Part shown: in pieces, positions 30,516-41,534 of the stretch
Layout of the letters: the number at the start of each line of letters is the position of its first letter
Numbering within the stretch: the stretch's first letter is position 1
Assembly (NCBI RefSeq): GCF_003149245.1
Contig: NZ_QGDL01000012.1
Location: 124,001-188,000, forward strand
Length of the DNA stretch: 64,000 bases
Reading direction: 5' to 3'
Source: Faecalicatena orotica
Lineage (GTDB): Bacteria > Bacillota > Clostridia > Lachnospirales > Lachnospiraceae
Made by a program: the position numbers and the translations under genes
The notes under the pieces: model-generated
Databases searched by the model: none
What the model was told of the DNA's origin: nothing
What the model saw: the letters and a program-made list of their open reading frames with translations, nothing else

Positions 30516-31067
30516 TTACTCAGCCGGTGTCTCTGCTGCTTCTACAGCCGGAGCTTCCTCTGCTGCTTCTGCAGGAGCTGCTTCACCGCCCTGCTCTGCA
30601 ATCTGCTTAATAACACGAGCAAAATTGGTGATAGGTGACTGCATACTTCCAAGTAATCTGGAAAGTAATTCTTCTCTTGAAGGGATCTTTGACACTTCTG
30701 TTAATCCAGCAACATCATAGACTGTTCCTTCAACGACACCGCCCTTTAATTCAAGCTTGTCTGCTGTCTTAGCAAACTTGCAGATAATTCTTGCCGGTGC
30801 TGTTGCGTCATCTTTGGAAATAGCGATTGCGCTTGGTCCTTCAAGACAATCAGTAAGTCCTTCGAATTCAGTTCCTTCAAAAGCTCTCTTCATCATGGTG
30901 TTCTTGTAAACTTTGTAAACGACACCTGCTTCTCTAAGTTGTTTACGAAGTTCTGTGTCCTGAGCTACTGTTAATCCACGGTAGTCAACAAGAACAACTG
31001 ACTGAGCGTCTTTGATCTCTTCTGAAATTGCCTCAACGATTGGTTGTTTTAATTCAACTTTTGCCAC
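30516..31067 (-). CDS. rplJ: Ribosomal protein L10 (GTG start)
   Basis: A 183-residue base protein of the ribosomal stalk. The longest frame begins at a GTG at 31079 that is part of the Shine-Dalgarno AGGAGGTG itself. The GTG at 31067, 11 nt after AGGAGG, gives the expected N-terminus AKVELKQPIVEAISEEIKDA. Conserved features follow: VVLVDYRGLTVAQDTELRK and VYKVYKNTMMKRAF. The C-terminal tail is Ala/Glu/Pro-rich (APAEAAEEAPAVEAAETPAE). Translation is expected to be controlled by the L10 leader upstream. Confidence 0.95.
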   Translation of the reverse strand: MAKVELKQPIVEAISEEIKDAQSVVLVDYRGLTVAQDTELRKQLREAGVVYKVYKNTMMKRAFEGTEFEGLTDCLEGPSAIAISKDDATAPARIICKFAKTADKLELKGGVVEGTVYDVAGLTEVSKIPSREELLSRLLGSMQSPITNFARVIKQIAEQGGEAAPAEAAEEAPAVEAAETPAE

Positions 31068-31237
31068 GTTCTGGTACACCTCCTTATTTTATTTGTGCGT
31101 GTACTGCCAAAAATAAAAAAGCTTCCATGCCCGAAAACACGAAAGCTCACAAATTCATATTAAGAATTCTGATCTTCCTCGGCAGGCGTTCATAACTTAT
31201 GCCTTACGGCACCTGCTGTCTTCGGCAGTTAATTGCT
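31068..31237 (-). ncRNA. L10 leader (ribosomal protein autoregulatory RNA) with attenuator
   Basis: The RNA between the promoter and rplJ contains the conserved L10-leader landmarks AAGACAGCAGGTGCC and GCCTGCCGAGGA (about 31180-31225), where the L10(L12)4 complex binds. Downstream, arms AGCTTTC and GGAAGCT (31141-31147 and 31120-31126) form a hairpin followed by TTTTTTATTT, a probable attenuation terminator ending near 31112. This matches the known Firmicute mechanism of feedback control. Confidence 0.88.
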
Positions 31238-31242
31238 TTAAT

Positions 31243-31271
31243 AGATTAACACTAATCTATACACTTGTCAA
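31243..31271 (-). promoter_or_regulatory. Promoter of rplJ-rplL
   Basis: Minus strand TTGACA (31266-31271) and TAATCT (31243-31248), 17-bp spacer, just upstream of the L10 leader. Confidence 0.8.
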
Positions 31272-31343
31272 TAAGTTTCCACCAATTTATTGATAATTAA
31301 TTGATGTTTTAAAATAATTATTTCCCATATTCCCTATTTCAGT

Positions 31344-32105
31344 TTATCTGGTCAAACGAATTGTATAATTATATATATCAGCCCGATTATACATTTTCGA
31401 AAATTCAAGTACGTCACCATCCGACGTATATGTCTTACGTTCCAGATACAGTAAAGGATCATCCACAGAAATCTCTAACCGTTCTGCTATCTCAGGAGGA
31501 CACGATATTGCTTTCAAAGATTCATCTGCACAATCAATGATAATATGATGTTCCTTCTCCAAAATACTATATAATGAAATTGACTGATTATCCAATTGCT
31601 CCTGCAAAGAGCCTGAAGTAATGCTTTTAATCATGATATTACTGTCAAGGATATTCAAATTATAGTAGCTGTCATGCATACTCATTACAATGCTATTGAC
31701 AGTACGCAGCCTTACAATATGCATCAGTGGAGTTACATCAGGCACTTCCATTTGTGCAGCTATTGCAGGATTAGACAAAACTTCCAATGTGATTGTCTTT
31801 GAACCCGGTATGCAATTTTTCTGTATAATATCTTCTGAAAAACTAGTAAGCTTAGGCAGATGATATGAGAATTTTGGGGGAGCGACAAAGGTCCCCTTTG
31901 CACGTTTTTTTACAACATAGCCTTCATTCTCCAGCAATTCAAATGCATGTCTCACCGTAATCCGGGAAATCCCCAGTAACTCCTGTAACTCCGTTTCTGT
32001 AGGAAGTTTTTCTCCAACTGTCCATTCGTTATTTTTAATCTTCTCTAAAATATATTCTTTTAGCTGTAGGTACAATGGAACTTTTGAATCAGGATTAATA
32101 TTCAT
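31344..32105 (-). CDS. GntR/HutC-family regulator of the adjacent ABC/kinase locus
   Basis: A 253-residue regulator. The start ATG at 32105 has AAAGGAATG upstream and gives MNINPDSKVPLYLQLKEYIL, the usual beginning of HutC-type proteins; a longer frame from 32144 is unsupported. Winged helix about 12-72 (KLPTETELQELLGISRITVR, wing GYVVKKRAKGTFVAP). UTRA domain about 90-245. It lies at the 3' end of the ABC-guaB locus, 230 bp after guaB, and probably controls it through the inverted repeat at 41238-41256. The effector should be a pathway intermediate. Confidence 0.88.
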   Translation of the reverse strand: MNINPDSKVPLYLQLKEYILEKIKNNEWTVGEKLPTETELQELLGISRITVRHAFELLENEGYVVKKRAKGTFVAPPKFSYHLPKLTSFSEDIIQKNCIPGSKTITLEVLSNPAIAAQMEVPDVTPLMHIVRLRTVNSIVMSMHDSYYNLNILDSNIMIKSITSGSLQEQLDNQSISLYSILEKEHHIIIDCADESLKAISCPPEIAERLEISVDDPLLYLERKTYTSDGDVLEFSKMYNRADIYNYTIRLTR

Positions 32106-32335
32106 TTTCACATTCCTTTCATGCTGCCTAAATGTAAAAACCAATCGATTCGAGACTAAGTTATCACATTATCAGGAAAATCAACATACGATATAACTTA
32201 AAATATTATAACAAAGTTTATTTTAAAATGATAGACTGATTTTACAAATATTGGCAGCCTTACGGGTTCTAAAACATTATCAGGTGGCGTTACTGTCTAC
32301 AGACCTGACCATAGACAGCTACTGCCTTTCCTTTG

Positions 32336-33799
<1,464 letters not shown>

Positions 33800-33805
33800 T
33801 TATTT

Positions 33806-34672
33806 TTACAAATTCTCACGAATCTCAAAAACTTTATTCATAAAGCGCATTGTCCGGTCGCGGTCAACCGTATTCGTCCAGATTCCATCCTTTTTAAAAT
33901 AGCTTGCCACAATACCGCCGTCCGCCACACGCATAATCCGTTCTGCGTTCTCAGGGGTAATCCCGCTTCCTACAATGACCGGAACATCCGGATTTACTTT
34001 TATGCTTAACATTTCTTCATCCGTAGGTGCATCCCCTGTTCTGTTGCCAGTACAAATCAATACATCCGCACAGAAGAACAACGAATCCTTAGCCTGCTCT
34101 TCAATCGAACGGTCCGCAACGATTGCATGACTCCCATGCTTAACATGTGCGTCCGCAAATATTGTAATATCATCGCCTTTAATAGCTGAGCGATAACGCA
34201 GTACTTCTCCCGCCATCCCTTCCACAAATCCTTCGTTTGCAATATAGGCATTCACAAATTGATTTATCCTTACAAATTGTGCGCCAATTGCCTTTGCTAT
34301 TGCCAGTGCAGGTATTGCTGCATTAGCGAGACAATTAACGCCGAGCGGCAGTCCATGTGCCTTGACCTTTTTTCCTATCTCTGCCCCGAGATAGGACATC
34401 GCGGCTACTGTTTCATACCCAAATTTATCCGGCTTTACAAAAGGTATATCTCCATGATTTTCAATAATAAAACCGTCCACTCCACATTCAATAAGAGTAT
34501 CAACCTCTTTCATGGTATATTCCAAAATCTTATCCATAGATTCTCCTTTGTAGAACGGAGCTCCCGGCAAAGACATCAGATGCAGAGTCGGAATAATTGG
34601 TTTTTTTACATGGAACATTTCTTCCAGTTTGTTACTTTTGCTGTAAACTAACTCATTCCCCAACGAATCCAC
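33806..34672 (-). CDS. BtpA/SgcQ-family TIM-barrel protein
   Basis: A 288-residue protein of the BtpA family (PF03437), named for photosystem I biogenesis in cyanobacteria and known in bacteria as SgcQ of carbohydrate loci. Family motifs include PIIPTLHLMSLPGAP, DGFIIENHGDIPF, GLPLGVNCLANAAIPALAIA and VPVIVGSGITPENAERIM. The last is a phosphate-binding-like loop typical of (beta/alpha)8 enzymes. Its reaction is not established to my knowledge. It sits 3 bp after the sugar isomerase-like gene and 15 bp before guaB, so it belongs to the same pathway. Confidence 0.85.
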   Translation of the reverse strand: MDSLGNELVYSKSNKLEEMFHVKKPIIPTLHLMSLPGAPFYKGESMDKILEYTMKEVDTLIECGVDGFIIENHGDIPFVKPDKFGYETVAAMSYLGAEIGKKVKAHGLPLGVNCLANAAIPALAIAKAIGAQFVRINQFVNAYIANEGFVEGMAGEVLRYRSAIKGDDITIFADAHVKHGSHAIVADRSIEEQAKDSLFFCADVLICTGNRTGDAPTDEEMLSIKVNPDVPVIVGSGITPENAERIMRVADGGIVASYFKKDGIWTNTVDRDRTMRFMNKVFEIRENL

Positions 34673-34675
34673 CTC

Positions 34676-35446
34676 CTATAAAAGTTTCCGCAAATACGAA
34701 GCAATCTTAGGCACATCTCTTGCAGCCGGCTCATTACTGTCATATTCGATAGAAATATATCCATCATAACACTTCTTTTGCAATATCATTTTGATTTTTT
34801 CATAATCCAGAATTTTATCGCTGCCATCTTCTCTTATATCAAAAAATTTAGCATGAACTACAGCCGCATCTGGAAGAGCCTCTTCCAGAAATGCATATGA
34901 ATCTTCTTTATCCAGGAAACTACCATTGTCTAATATTACTTTCAGTTTTCCATCGCTTATTTCCTTCATCTTCTTCACATCTGCCACGTTCTGGACTACC
35001 CCTGGTTCCTGATTTTCAATTCCCACTGTAATCTCTGGATACTCCCCTTCACATATCACCTCTGTAATGCTGTCAAATACCTTAATTTGCCGTTCTGCAT
35101 CTCTTAATCTCTCCCCTCCTACTGATATCCTCATAATAGAAGCGCCAAGATAATCGGTGGCCTTCAGCCAATCACGCATTGTACTTTTAGCTGCATTAAT
35201 TTCATCATCACTAAATCCTCCAAATACGCATTTAGTGGCAACAGAATATACAGGCAGGTTTAGTTCTGCAGCTTTTTCTTTTATTTTCTGCAGATAACTC
35301 TCATCGAGACTCTCGAAATGATTATTCCAAATTTCGGCCCCATCGAGCAGGCAATCATTTTTGCAATGCTCCATCCATTTAAATATATCCATTTCCCCGT
35401 TTGCAAAACTATTTCTGTGGGACCAGGAAATACATCCTATTTTCAT
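34676..35446 (-). CDS. Xylose isomerase-like TIM-barrel protein (sugar phosphate isomerase/epimerase family)
   Basis: A 256-residue AP_endonuc_2/IolE-type barrel. Metal-site acidic and His residues are recognisable in DGAEIWNNHFESLD, VGIENQEPGVVQN, KVILDNGSFLD, VVHAKFFDIRE and ISIEYDSNE. Such proteins catalyse isomerisation, epimerisation, dehydration or lyase steps on keto-sugars. It lies between the PfkB kinase and BtpA genes. Next to a Gfo/Idh dehydrogenase it could process an oxidised sugar intermediate, which is inference. Confidence 0.8.
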   Translation of the reverse strand: MKIGCISWSHRNSFANGEMDIFKWMEHCKNDCLLDGAEIWNNHFESLDESYLQKIKEKAAELNLPVYSVATKCVFGGFSDDEINAAKSTMRDWLKATDYLGASIMRISVGGERLRDAERQIKVFDSITEVICEGEYPEITVGIENQEPGVVQNVADVKKMKEISDGKLKVILDNGSFLDKEDSYAFLEEALPDAAVVHAKFFDIREDGSDKILDYEKIKMILQKKCYDGYISIEYDSNEPAARDVPKIASYLRKLL

Positions 35447-35525
35447 TCAAACCACACTACCTTTCTAATAATAAACTTATTATGCTTTTCTACACCCCTG
35501 TTCCATCTTCCCCTTGAATATGCTC

Positions 35526-36452
35526 TTAGGTATAATGTTCCTGATAAATGCCCTCTACGCCTGCAGGTGTATGCATTGAGGCCTGCGCCCCTACGGAGGA
35601 AACTGTAAGCGCACCGGCAATGCATCCGTAACATAGTGCCTTATAGCTCTCCATCCCCATTTCATGGTTTACTACAAAAGCTCCGGTAAAAGCATCTCCC
35701 GCACCAACCGGATCTACAGGATTAACCTTTAAGCCTTCTGCATAATAAATATTTTCACCTTCTTTTAGCACCGCCCCATGTTCGCCAAGAGAAATCAAAC
35801 ATAAACCACACTTGCCAAACTCCCTTTTTTCTAACTCTTCCATAATTTCTTTTGGACTGTCTCCCTGTATACCAAGCAGCATCCGGGCCTCTCTTTGATT
35901 TGCAATCAATGCATCTGCTTGATTAATCAGTTCCGGGAGACACTTTTCGGCAGGTGATAAGCTAAGATATGTATAAATACCATGAACTTTTGCATATTCC
36001 ATCACCTTTTTGACGGTATCAATATTCATTTCCAATGAAATGAGCAGAGCATCCAGCCCATCAAGCTTTTTAATTATTCTTTCGGCCACCTCTGCCTCGT
36101 TTGCACCGAAGCTCACAACACTAAAATAATCGTTGTTACCATCCACCAAAAACATGTAAGTCTGCCCTGTTGGCGCATTTGGATTTTTCATTAATAATTC
36201 TATATTGCAGCCTTTTTCTGTTAAATAGCTGGAAATCCGCTGTCCTACATCATCCGCCCCTACAGATCCCATTATATATATCCCTCCGCTGTACCGCGCC
36301 GCTTCCACAGCCTGATTAGCGGCCATCCCGCCTATACAGCTACCCATAAAATTCCCCAGGACCCTCTCTCCTTTTTGAGGAATGGATTCTGCATGGAATA
36401 TGTTATCTAAAGCGATACTGCCTAAAACACCAATCTTCTTTTTCTTGTACAT
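35526..36452 (-). CDS. PfkB/ribokinase-family kinase
   Basis: A 308-residue kinase. N-terminal strand IGVLGSIALDNIF, the ribokinase-type GGMAANQAVEAAR motif, and the C-terminal anion-hole signature DPVGAGDAFTGAF with the catalytic Asp are intact. Substrates of the family include ribose, fructose, and nucleosides (adenosine, inosine/guanosine). Given the RbsABC-like importer and the IMP dehydrogenase in the operon, a pentose or a purine nucleoside is likely. It is 6 bp from the oxidoreductase gene upstream. Confidence 0.88.
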   Translation of the reverse strand: MYKKKKIGVLGSIALDNIFHAESIPQKGERVLGNFMGSCIGGMAANQAVEAARYSGGIYIMGSVGADDVGQRISSYLTEKGCNIELLMKNPNAPTGQTYMFLVDGNNDYFSVVSFGANEAEVAERIIKKLDGLDALLISLEMNIDTVKKVMEYAKVHGIYTYLSLSPAEKCLPELINQADALIANQREARMLLGIQGDSPKEIMEELEKREFGKCGLCLISLGEHGAVLKEGENIYYAEGLKVNPVDPVGAGDAFTGAFVVNHEMGMESYKALCYGCIAGALTVSSVGAQASMHTPAGVEGIYQEHYT

Positions 36453-36458
36453 AACCGT

Positions 36459-37463
36459 TTATTTCCCTTTTAAACACTGGACAATCTGATCACATAAGGC
36501 CATCGTTTTCACGTTGTCCCTCGCATCACATATAGGATTTTGATCTTTTTCTATACAATCAAAGAAATGTTCCAGCTCCCCTACATAACCATTCAGGTAT
36601 AAATCACGCCATCCTCCGGAACTTGAAGTATTAACCGGTGCCAGCACCGTGTCTTCCTCATCTAATGTTTTCCAGCGTGCCCCGGCTGTTTTGACAGGTT
36701 TATCAAAGTGGTACCGGACCTGCATCATATTATCCACTTTAACAAAACCATTCGTCCCAGTTACACAAATCTCTTCCCAATGTCTCTTCCACGCCGGGAT
36801 ACCCCCAAAAAACATGCTCCCTATCATGCCGCTGTCAAAACGCATGGTAAAGATATTATCAACCTCTACATCAACGCTGTTCGTATATCCATGTATGTCC
36901 TGAACCTCCCCAAACAAGTCTCTCATCAAATCTACATAATGTATCCCCCCTACTTTTGTAAATACATTATTATCCCATCCAGGCCTTCCTGACGTAATTG
37001 CAAACATTCCCATAAATGAGAGAGCGGTTCCGAAGTCCTCCTTGTTATTCATAATTCTTTTCATAGCTATATATGAAGGAGAGAAACGTTTCATAAAACC
37101 TACCATAACTTTTTTATTCATCTCATCCGCCAAATCAGCTATCTCCAAAGCTTCCTGTTCGTTCATACCGAGGGGTTTCTCAACAAATACATGCAGTCCC
37201 CTTTGCAGGCATTCTTTTACGATATCTGCCTGACTTGCCGCTTCTGTTATTACAAAAACTGCATCTAATTCTTCCTGATCCAGCATTTCCTTATAATTCC
37301 CAAAAGCCTTATCAATTCCAAAGCGTGCTGCAGCCTCCTGCGCCCTTTCTAAATGTCTTGCACACACAGCCTTCATTGGATATCCCATCATGTGAAGACT
37401 GGAAAATATATTTGCTTTTGCGTGAACACCACAGCCAATCATTCCTAATTTTAATCCTTGCAT
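36459..37463 (-). CDS. Gfo/Idh/MocA-family oxidoreductase
   Basis: A 334-residue NAD(P)-dependent sugar or inositol dehydrogenase. Rossmann loop LGMIGCGVHAKANIF, the family signature VFVEKPLGMNEQEALE with the catalytic Lys, and VGFMKRFSPSYIAMKRI are clear. The C-terminal alpha/beta domain includes GGIHYVDLMRDLFGE, carrying the active-site Asp and His. It is transcribed directly after the ABC permease gene. It probably oxidises the imported sugar moiety or a derivative; the substrate is unknown. Confidence 0.88.
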   Translation of the reverse strand: MQGLKLGMIGCGVHAKANIFSSLHMMGYPMKAVCARHLERAQEAAARFGIDKAFGNYKEMLDQEELDAVFVITEAASQADIVKECLQRGLHVFVEKPLGMNEQEALEIADLADEMNKKVMVGFMKRFSPSYIAMKRIMNNKEDFGTALSFMGMFAITSGRPGWDNNVFTKVGGIHYVDLMRDLFGEVQDIHGYTNSVDVEVDNIFTMRFDSGMIGSMFFGGIPAWKRHWEEICVTGTNGFVKVDNMMQVRYHFDKPVKTAGARWKTLDEEDTVLAPVNTSSSGGWRDLYLNGYVGELEHFFDCIEKDQNPICDARDNVKTMALCDQIVQCLKGK

Positions 37464-37527
37464 TTTTCTTCTCCTTATAATTTGAATTCACTTTTTATAT
37501 TTTTACTAAACAGAATCTTATCTGCTT

Positions 37528-38475
37528 TTATTTTTTTCTAAACTGTTCAAGCAGAACTGCTAATATAATAACCACACCTAAGAGTAACTGCTGGTAATAA
37601 GATACGATGTTAAGGATTGAAAGCCCATTATTAATCGTCCCTATCAGTATGGCTCCAAATACAGTCCCTACCAGAGAGCCAACACCTCCCAGAAGGCTGG
37701 TCCCGCCTATTGCAGTCACAGCTGTTGCATTTAGTTCAAGCCCCTGTCCAACTGTAGGCTCACTTGCACCCAGGGTACAGACATACAGTACGCCCACCAC
37801 CGCTGCACAAAACCCACATATGGAGTATGTTATAGTTTTCATTTTTCTTGTATTAATACCTGACAATCTGGTTGCCTCTTCATTGCCGCCCAGACAGTAA
37901 ACGCACCTTCCCAGAAAAGTATAGTTTAAAATTATATAACCAATTATAAACATAAGCAGCGCAATAATTGTGATAATCGGAACACCTAGCATTCTTCCAT
38001 TCCCTATTTTTATTAATAGTGAGTCCGTCACAAAAATAGAGCGGCCGGATGTCAATATGTATGTCAGCCCCCTTGCTATACTCATAATACCTAAAGTACA
38101 AATCATAGGCTGTAGTTTGAAGTAGCTGATGAGTATACCGTTAAACATTCCAAATAAAGTCCCTGTCAGAAGTCCGATAGCCAATGCTAAGTATACCGGC
38201 ATCCCCCACTTGGTAATCGCAATTCCTAACATCACACTGGACAATGCCGCTACCGACCCAATAGACAAGTCAATTCCACTGGTTAATATAGCAAAGGTCA
38301 TTCCAATTCCGGCAACCATTACGATGGATGACTGCTGTAACAAAAGAAGAAGATTGCTTATTTTGATAAAATGCGGAGACAAAAAAGTCAATACTCCCCA
38401 CAAAACGGCTATAAAACCTACTAACAGAAAATTCCTTGCTTTCATTCTCCTAAATCTATCTTTCATTGTATCCAT
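37528..38475 (-). CDS. RbsC-like ABC transporter permease
   Basis: A 315-residue BPD_transp_2-family permease with about eight hydrophobic segments. The conserved IGMTFAILTSGIDLSIGSVA and the C-terminal TAVTAIGGTSLLGGVGSLVG are diagnostic of ribose/galactose-type permeases. The cytoplasmic GGNEEATRLSGIN loop is the coupling loop to the ATPase. It is in the order substrate-binding protein, ATPase, permease on one strand. Confidence 0.92.
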   Translation of the reverse strand: MDTMKDRFRRMKARNFLLVGFIAVLWGVLTFLSPHFIKISNLLLLLQQSSIVMVAGIGMTFAILTSGIDLSIGSVAALSSVMLGIAITKWGMPVYLALAIGLLTGTLFGMFNGILISYFKLQPMICTLGIMSIARGLTYILTSGRSIFVTDSLLIKIGNGRMLGVPIITIIALLMFIIGYIILNYTFLGRCVYCLGGNEEATRLSGINTRKMKTITYSICGFCAAVVGVLYVCTLGASEPTVGQGLELNATAVTAIGGTSLLGGVGSLVGTVFGAILIGTINNGLSILNIVSYYQQLLLGVVIILAVLLEQFRKK

Positions 38476-38509
38476 ACTTCAGCATCACCTTTCTCCCTAT
38501 CTCCTTTAA

Positions 38510-40009
38510 CTAAATCCCATACATTGTATCCAGCATACTTTTTTTAACGCAGTCTTTGGAAAGCAGCTCGCCCTTAATTCTTCCATCATACAGAATAATC
38601 ACACGGTCACATGTATCAATAATTTCCTCTACTTCGGATGAAACTACCAGAACAGCCTTCCCTTCCTCTGCTAAATTCCTAATCATTTTGTGTATCTCCC
38701 GCTTTGCCCCTATATCAATACCTCTGGTAGGCTCGCACATGACAAAAACCTCAGCATTTTTAAGCAGCCATTTCGCCAAAACTATCTTTTGTTGGTTCCC
38801 TCCGCTCAAGGTGTTTACAAGCTGTCCTAAATCAGATATCTTTATGTCCAGCTTTTTAACCATTTCTTCCGCACTTTTCTTTTCCATTTTTTGATTAAGA
38901 AAGCCAAATCTCGACCATTGTCTGCTCATTGTTAATACAATATTATTCTGAACATCCCCTTTCAGATTCAGCCCCTCTACCTTCCGGTCTTCCGAAATAA
39001 AAGCAATTCCTTTTTGTGCGGCGATCTCCGGGGAGAAAGGCTCTGCCTTCTCACCTTTAATATAAACCTCACCTCCGCTAAGTTTCTGAACTGCAAATAG
39101 GGTCTTTGCTATTTCAGTGGCACCACAACCAATCAATCCTGTAATGCCCAGCACTTCTCCCCTGTATAAATCAAATGAAATATCCTGGAATATCTTTCCC
39201 GACGAAATATGATTGCATGAAATTAGCTTTTCTTCAGTTTTATTACTAATATTTACTGACGATATCTGCTCCTCTTCTGTTACACCGGTTAGCTCCGTTA
39301 CAATCTCCTTCATTGTTATCTGGTCAATTGCCTTTGTGGTTACTCTTCTTCCTTCCCGCATTAACGTAACCCTGTCTGCTGTCTCAAGGATTTCGTCCAA
39401 GCGATGCGTAATCCAGATAATAGAGACACCCTGACCCGCCAGCATCTTCATAATACCAAAGAGACGATCCGCCTCCGCATTATTTAATGCAGCCGTTGGT
39501 TCATCAAAAATTAATACCTTTGTTTTCCTGCTGATAGCCTTTGCGATCGCTATAAGCTGTTGTTTGGAAACCCCCAGTTTACGAACAGGTACAGTCAGAT
39601 CGATATCTATCCCAAACCCACTTATAATCTTTTCTGCTTCTTTTCTTCTCTTCTGCGCATCTATTAACCCCAGTCTGTTTCTAAATCTGTTTTGCCCTAA
39701 AAAAATATTTTCATCCCCACACAGGTCTGGAATCAAATCGAGCTCCTGATATACCATACCGATACCTTTTTTAATTCCCTCCTGAGGTGATGTCAGATTT
39801 ATTTCCTCCGAATCCAGAGTTATTGTTCCTGAATCTTTCCTGTATGCCCCAGATATAATCTTAACTAAAGTAGATTTTCCTGCACCGTTATGGCCTAACA
39901 GGGCATGTATTTCTCCTGTCTTCACTTCAAAGGATACATCGTCTACAGCTCTTACCCCCGGAAATTGTTTAACAACATGCTCTAAACTAAGCATCACTTC
40001 ATCCCGCAA
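38510..40009 (-). CDS. RbsA/MglA-type ABC transporter ATPase (TTG start)
   Basis: A 499-residue double-cassette ATPase. First cassette: Walker A GHNGAGKSTLVKII, signature KLGVSKQQLIAIAKA, Walker B VLIFDEPTAAL. Second cassette: degenerate Walker A GLIGCGATEIAKTL, signature LSGGNQQKIVLAKW, Walker B VFVMCEPTRGIDIG. The start is a TTG at 40009, set by AGGAGGTG 7 nt upstream; the first in-frame ATG is at 39994, too far from that site. Cys replaces the usual Asp in the second Walker B, as does occur in this subfamily. Confidence 0.93.
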   Translation of the reverse strand: MRDEVMLSLEHVVKQFPGVRAVDDVSFEVKTGEIHALLGHNGAGKSTLVKIISGAYRKDSGTITLDSEEINLTSPQEGIKKGIGMVYQELDLIPDLCGDENIFLGQNRFRNRLGLIDAQKRRKEAEKIISGFGIDIDLTVPVRKLGVSKQQLIAIAKAISRKTKVLIFDEPTAALNNAEADRLFGIMKMLAGQGVSIIWITHRLDEILETADRVTLMREGRRVTTKAIDQITMKEIVTELTGVTEEEQISSVNISNKTEEKLISCNHISSGKIFQDISFDLYRGEVLGITGLIGCGATEIAKTLFAVQKLSGGEVYIKGEKAEPFSPEIAAQKGIAFISEDRKVEGLNLKGDVQNNIVLTMSRQWSRFGFLNQKMEKKSAEEMVKKLDIKISDLGQLVNTLSGGNQQKIVLAKWLLKNAEVFVMCEPTRGIDIGAKREIHKMIRNLAEEGKAVLVVSSEVEEIIDTCDRVIILYDGRIKGELLSKDCVKKSMLDTMYGI

Positions 40010-40087
40010 ATGCTTTCACCTCCTAGTGTTCCCGCGGCAGCAAGCCAAAGCCATGCTAAACAGCTCTGGCGGCTGCCTCAATGAACC

Positions 40088-41173
40088 TTATTCCTTTATT
40101 CCTTCAATTGGTAAATAAATGTTTTTGTTAATATCAAACATCTCTTTCACGGGCTTAGGAGCTTCTTTCATTGCCTCTGACACATTATCAGATGTAATCA
40201 GTCCGGGAGTTAAATCGTAATCTTCCAGAGTATCTTTACCTTCTGCAACTGCTTTCACTGCCGCATGAACACTAAAATATGCTATCTGCCAGGCAACACC
40301 GTCAATCGTGGCAGCCATTTCATTATTCTGGATTGATTCATATGCTTCATTTGTTCCGTCATCTCCTATTACAAGGACATCCTGCAATTTTTCCGCCTGA
40401 TTCAGTGCTGCCACACACCCTAACGCCATCGTATCATTTAAAGCATATATTGCCTTAATATCAGGATTTGCCTGAAGAATTCCTAATGTAACATCCTTCG
40501 CTTCTTCTCTCAGCCAATCCGCCGGCTGTGATGCAACTATTTCAATCCCGCTTCCTTCCAGAGCCTCCTTGAATCCAGCTATTCTATCATTCGTTGCCGT
40601 AGTACCCGTCAACCCTTCAATAATGGCAACTTCTCCTTCGCCCCCGAGTTTATCAACAACATACTCTCCGGCAATGACTCCTTCATCATGAAAGCTTAGC
40701 CGACAGTTACATGTAACCTTCGCATCGTATTCCTTAAGGACTTCTTCATCCTGAAGTTCACTCACCACAATCCACGGGATGCCCTTTTTGTTTGCATCAG
40801 CAATTGCCGGTATTAGATTCGTGTTCGTTATTGAAGCCGCAACAATGGCATCATAGTCCTGATTAACCATTCCACGCGCTACGTCCAATTGTCCGACATA
40901 GTCATCCTCCGACTTAACATCCCTTATATCAATCTGTACCCCTAATTCCTCAGCAGCAGCTTCCGCTCCCTCCTGATAAGTTTGCCAAAACGTGTTGCTC
41001 AGACATTTGACTATATACCCAATCTTAATGTCTTCTGCCTTAACAGTTTTTTCCGTTTCTTTCTTATCCGTTTTCTTACTGTCTGTTCCCTTCGCACCTT
41101 GTGCACAGCCACACATAAGTAATACCGCTGTTAAACTGACAGCTATAACAGATTGTATCGCTTTTCTTTTCAT
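40088..41173 (-). CDS. RbsB-like sugar/nucleoside-binding lipoprotein
   Basis: A 361-residue substrate-binding protein. ATG 41173 has AGGAG 6 nt upstream; longer in-frame starts are unsupported. Signal peptide MKRKAIQSVIAVSLTAVLLM ends at lipobox MCGC, then a Lys/Thr-rich linker. The Peripla_BP_4 fold follows (IKIGYIVKCLSNTFWQTYQE; IVAASITNTNLIPAIADANK; IEGLTGTTATNDRIAGFKEA; IYALNDTMALGCVAALNQA), the ribose/galactose-binding type. First gene of the operon, downstream of a strong promoter with overlapping operator. Confidence 0.93.
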   Translation of the reverse strand: MKRKAIQSVIAVSLTAVLLMCGCAQGAKGTDSKKTDKKETEKTVKAEDIKIGYIVKCLSNTFWQTYQEGAEAAAEELGVQIDIRDVKSEDDYVGQLDVARGMVNQDYDAIVAASITNTNLIPAIADANKKGIPWIVVSELQDEEVLKEYDAKVTCNCRLSFHDEGVIAGEYVVDKLGGEGEVAIIEGLTGTTATNDRIAGFKEALEGSGIEIVASQPADWLREEAKDVTLGILQANPDIKAIYALNDTMALGCVAALNQAEKLQDVLVIGDDGTNEAYESIQNNEMAATIDGVAWQIAYFSVHAAVKAVAEGKDTLEDYDLTPGLITSDNVSEAMKEAPKPVKEMFDINKNIYLPIEGIKE

Positions 41174-41237
41174 ACACTTCTCCTTCCAACTCATAGTATC
41201 CCGTTTCATATTGTAATGACTTTTAAAGATATAACGT

Positions 41238-41256
41238 TATAACCTTTATGGTTATA
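41238..41256 (-). promoter_or_regulatory. Inverted-repeat operator of the ABC/guaB locus
   Basis: TATAACC (41238-41244), 5-bp centre TTTAT, GGTTATA (41250-41256) is a perfect 7-5-7 inverted repeat. It abuts and covers the transcription start of the promoter at 41256-41284, so binding would block initiation. The GntR at 31344-32105 is the best candidate ligand. Confidence 0.65.
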
Positions 41257-41284
41257 CCATATCACAGCAATTATATATTGTCAA
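41256..41284 (-). promoter_or_regulatory. Promoter of the RbsB-like operon
   Basis: Minus strand TTGACA (41279-41284), 17-bp spacer, TATGGT (41256-41261). About 80 bp before the lipoprotein start codon. Confidence 0.8.
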
Positions 41285-41445
41285 CAAATTTCTCTTTCAA
41301 TTTTACTTTTTAGTTTCACTTCTCTTTCTTTATTCATTATAATACAAAAATTATGTAAACTAAACCCTGTCCTAAACTTCAACAGGGCAGGGATAATTCA
41401 AAAATATTAGCTTTTTAGATTTAATATTTACACTTTTACCAACAT

Positions 41446-41495
41446 CAAAAAAACTGCTGCAGTATCGCTGATTCCTCAGAAATACTACAGCAGTT
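41446..41495 (-). terminator. Intrinsic terminator of rplK-rplA
   Basis: Minus strand arms ACTGCTGTAGTAT and ATACTGCAGCAGT close a hairpin followed by TTTTTTT, starting about 40 nt after rplA. It separates the ribosomal unit from the ABC/guaB locus. The rest of the 361-bp gap to 41174 holds the ABC promoter and operator and no gene. Confidence 0.9.
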
Positions 41496-41534
41496 CTCTA
41501 TTTATCACACTATTTCATCAAATCTATATACAAA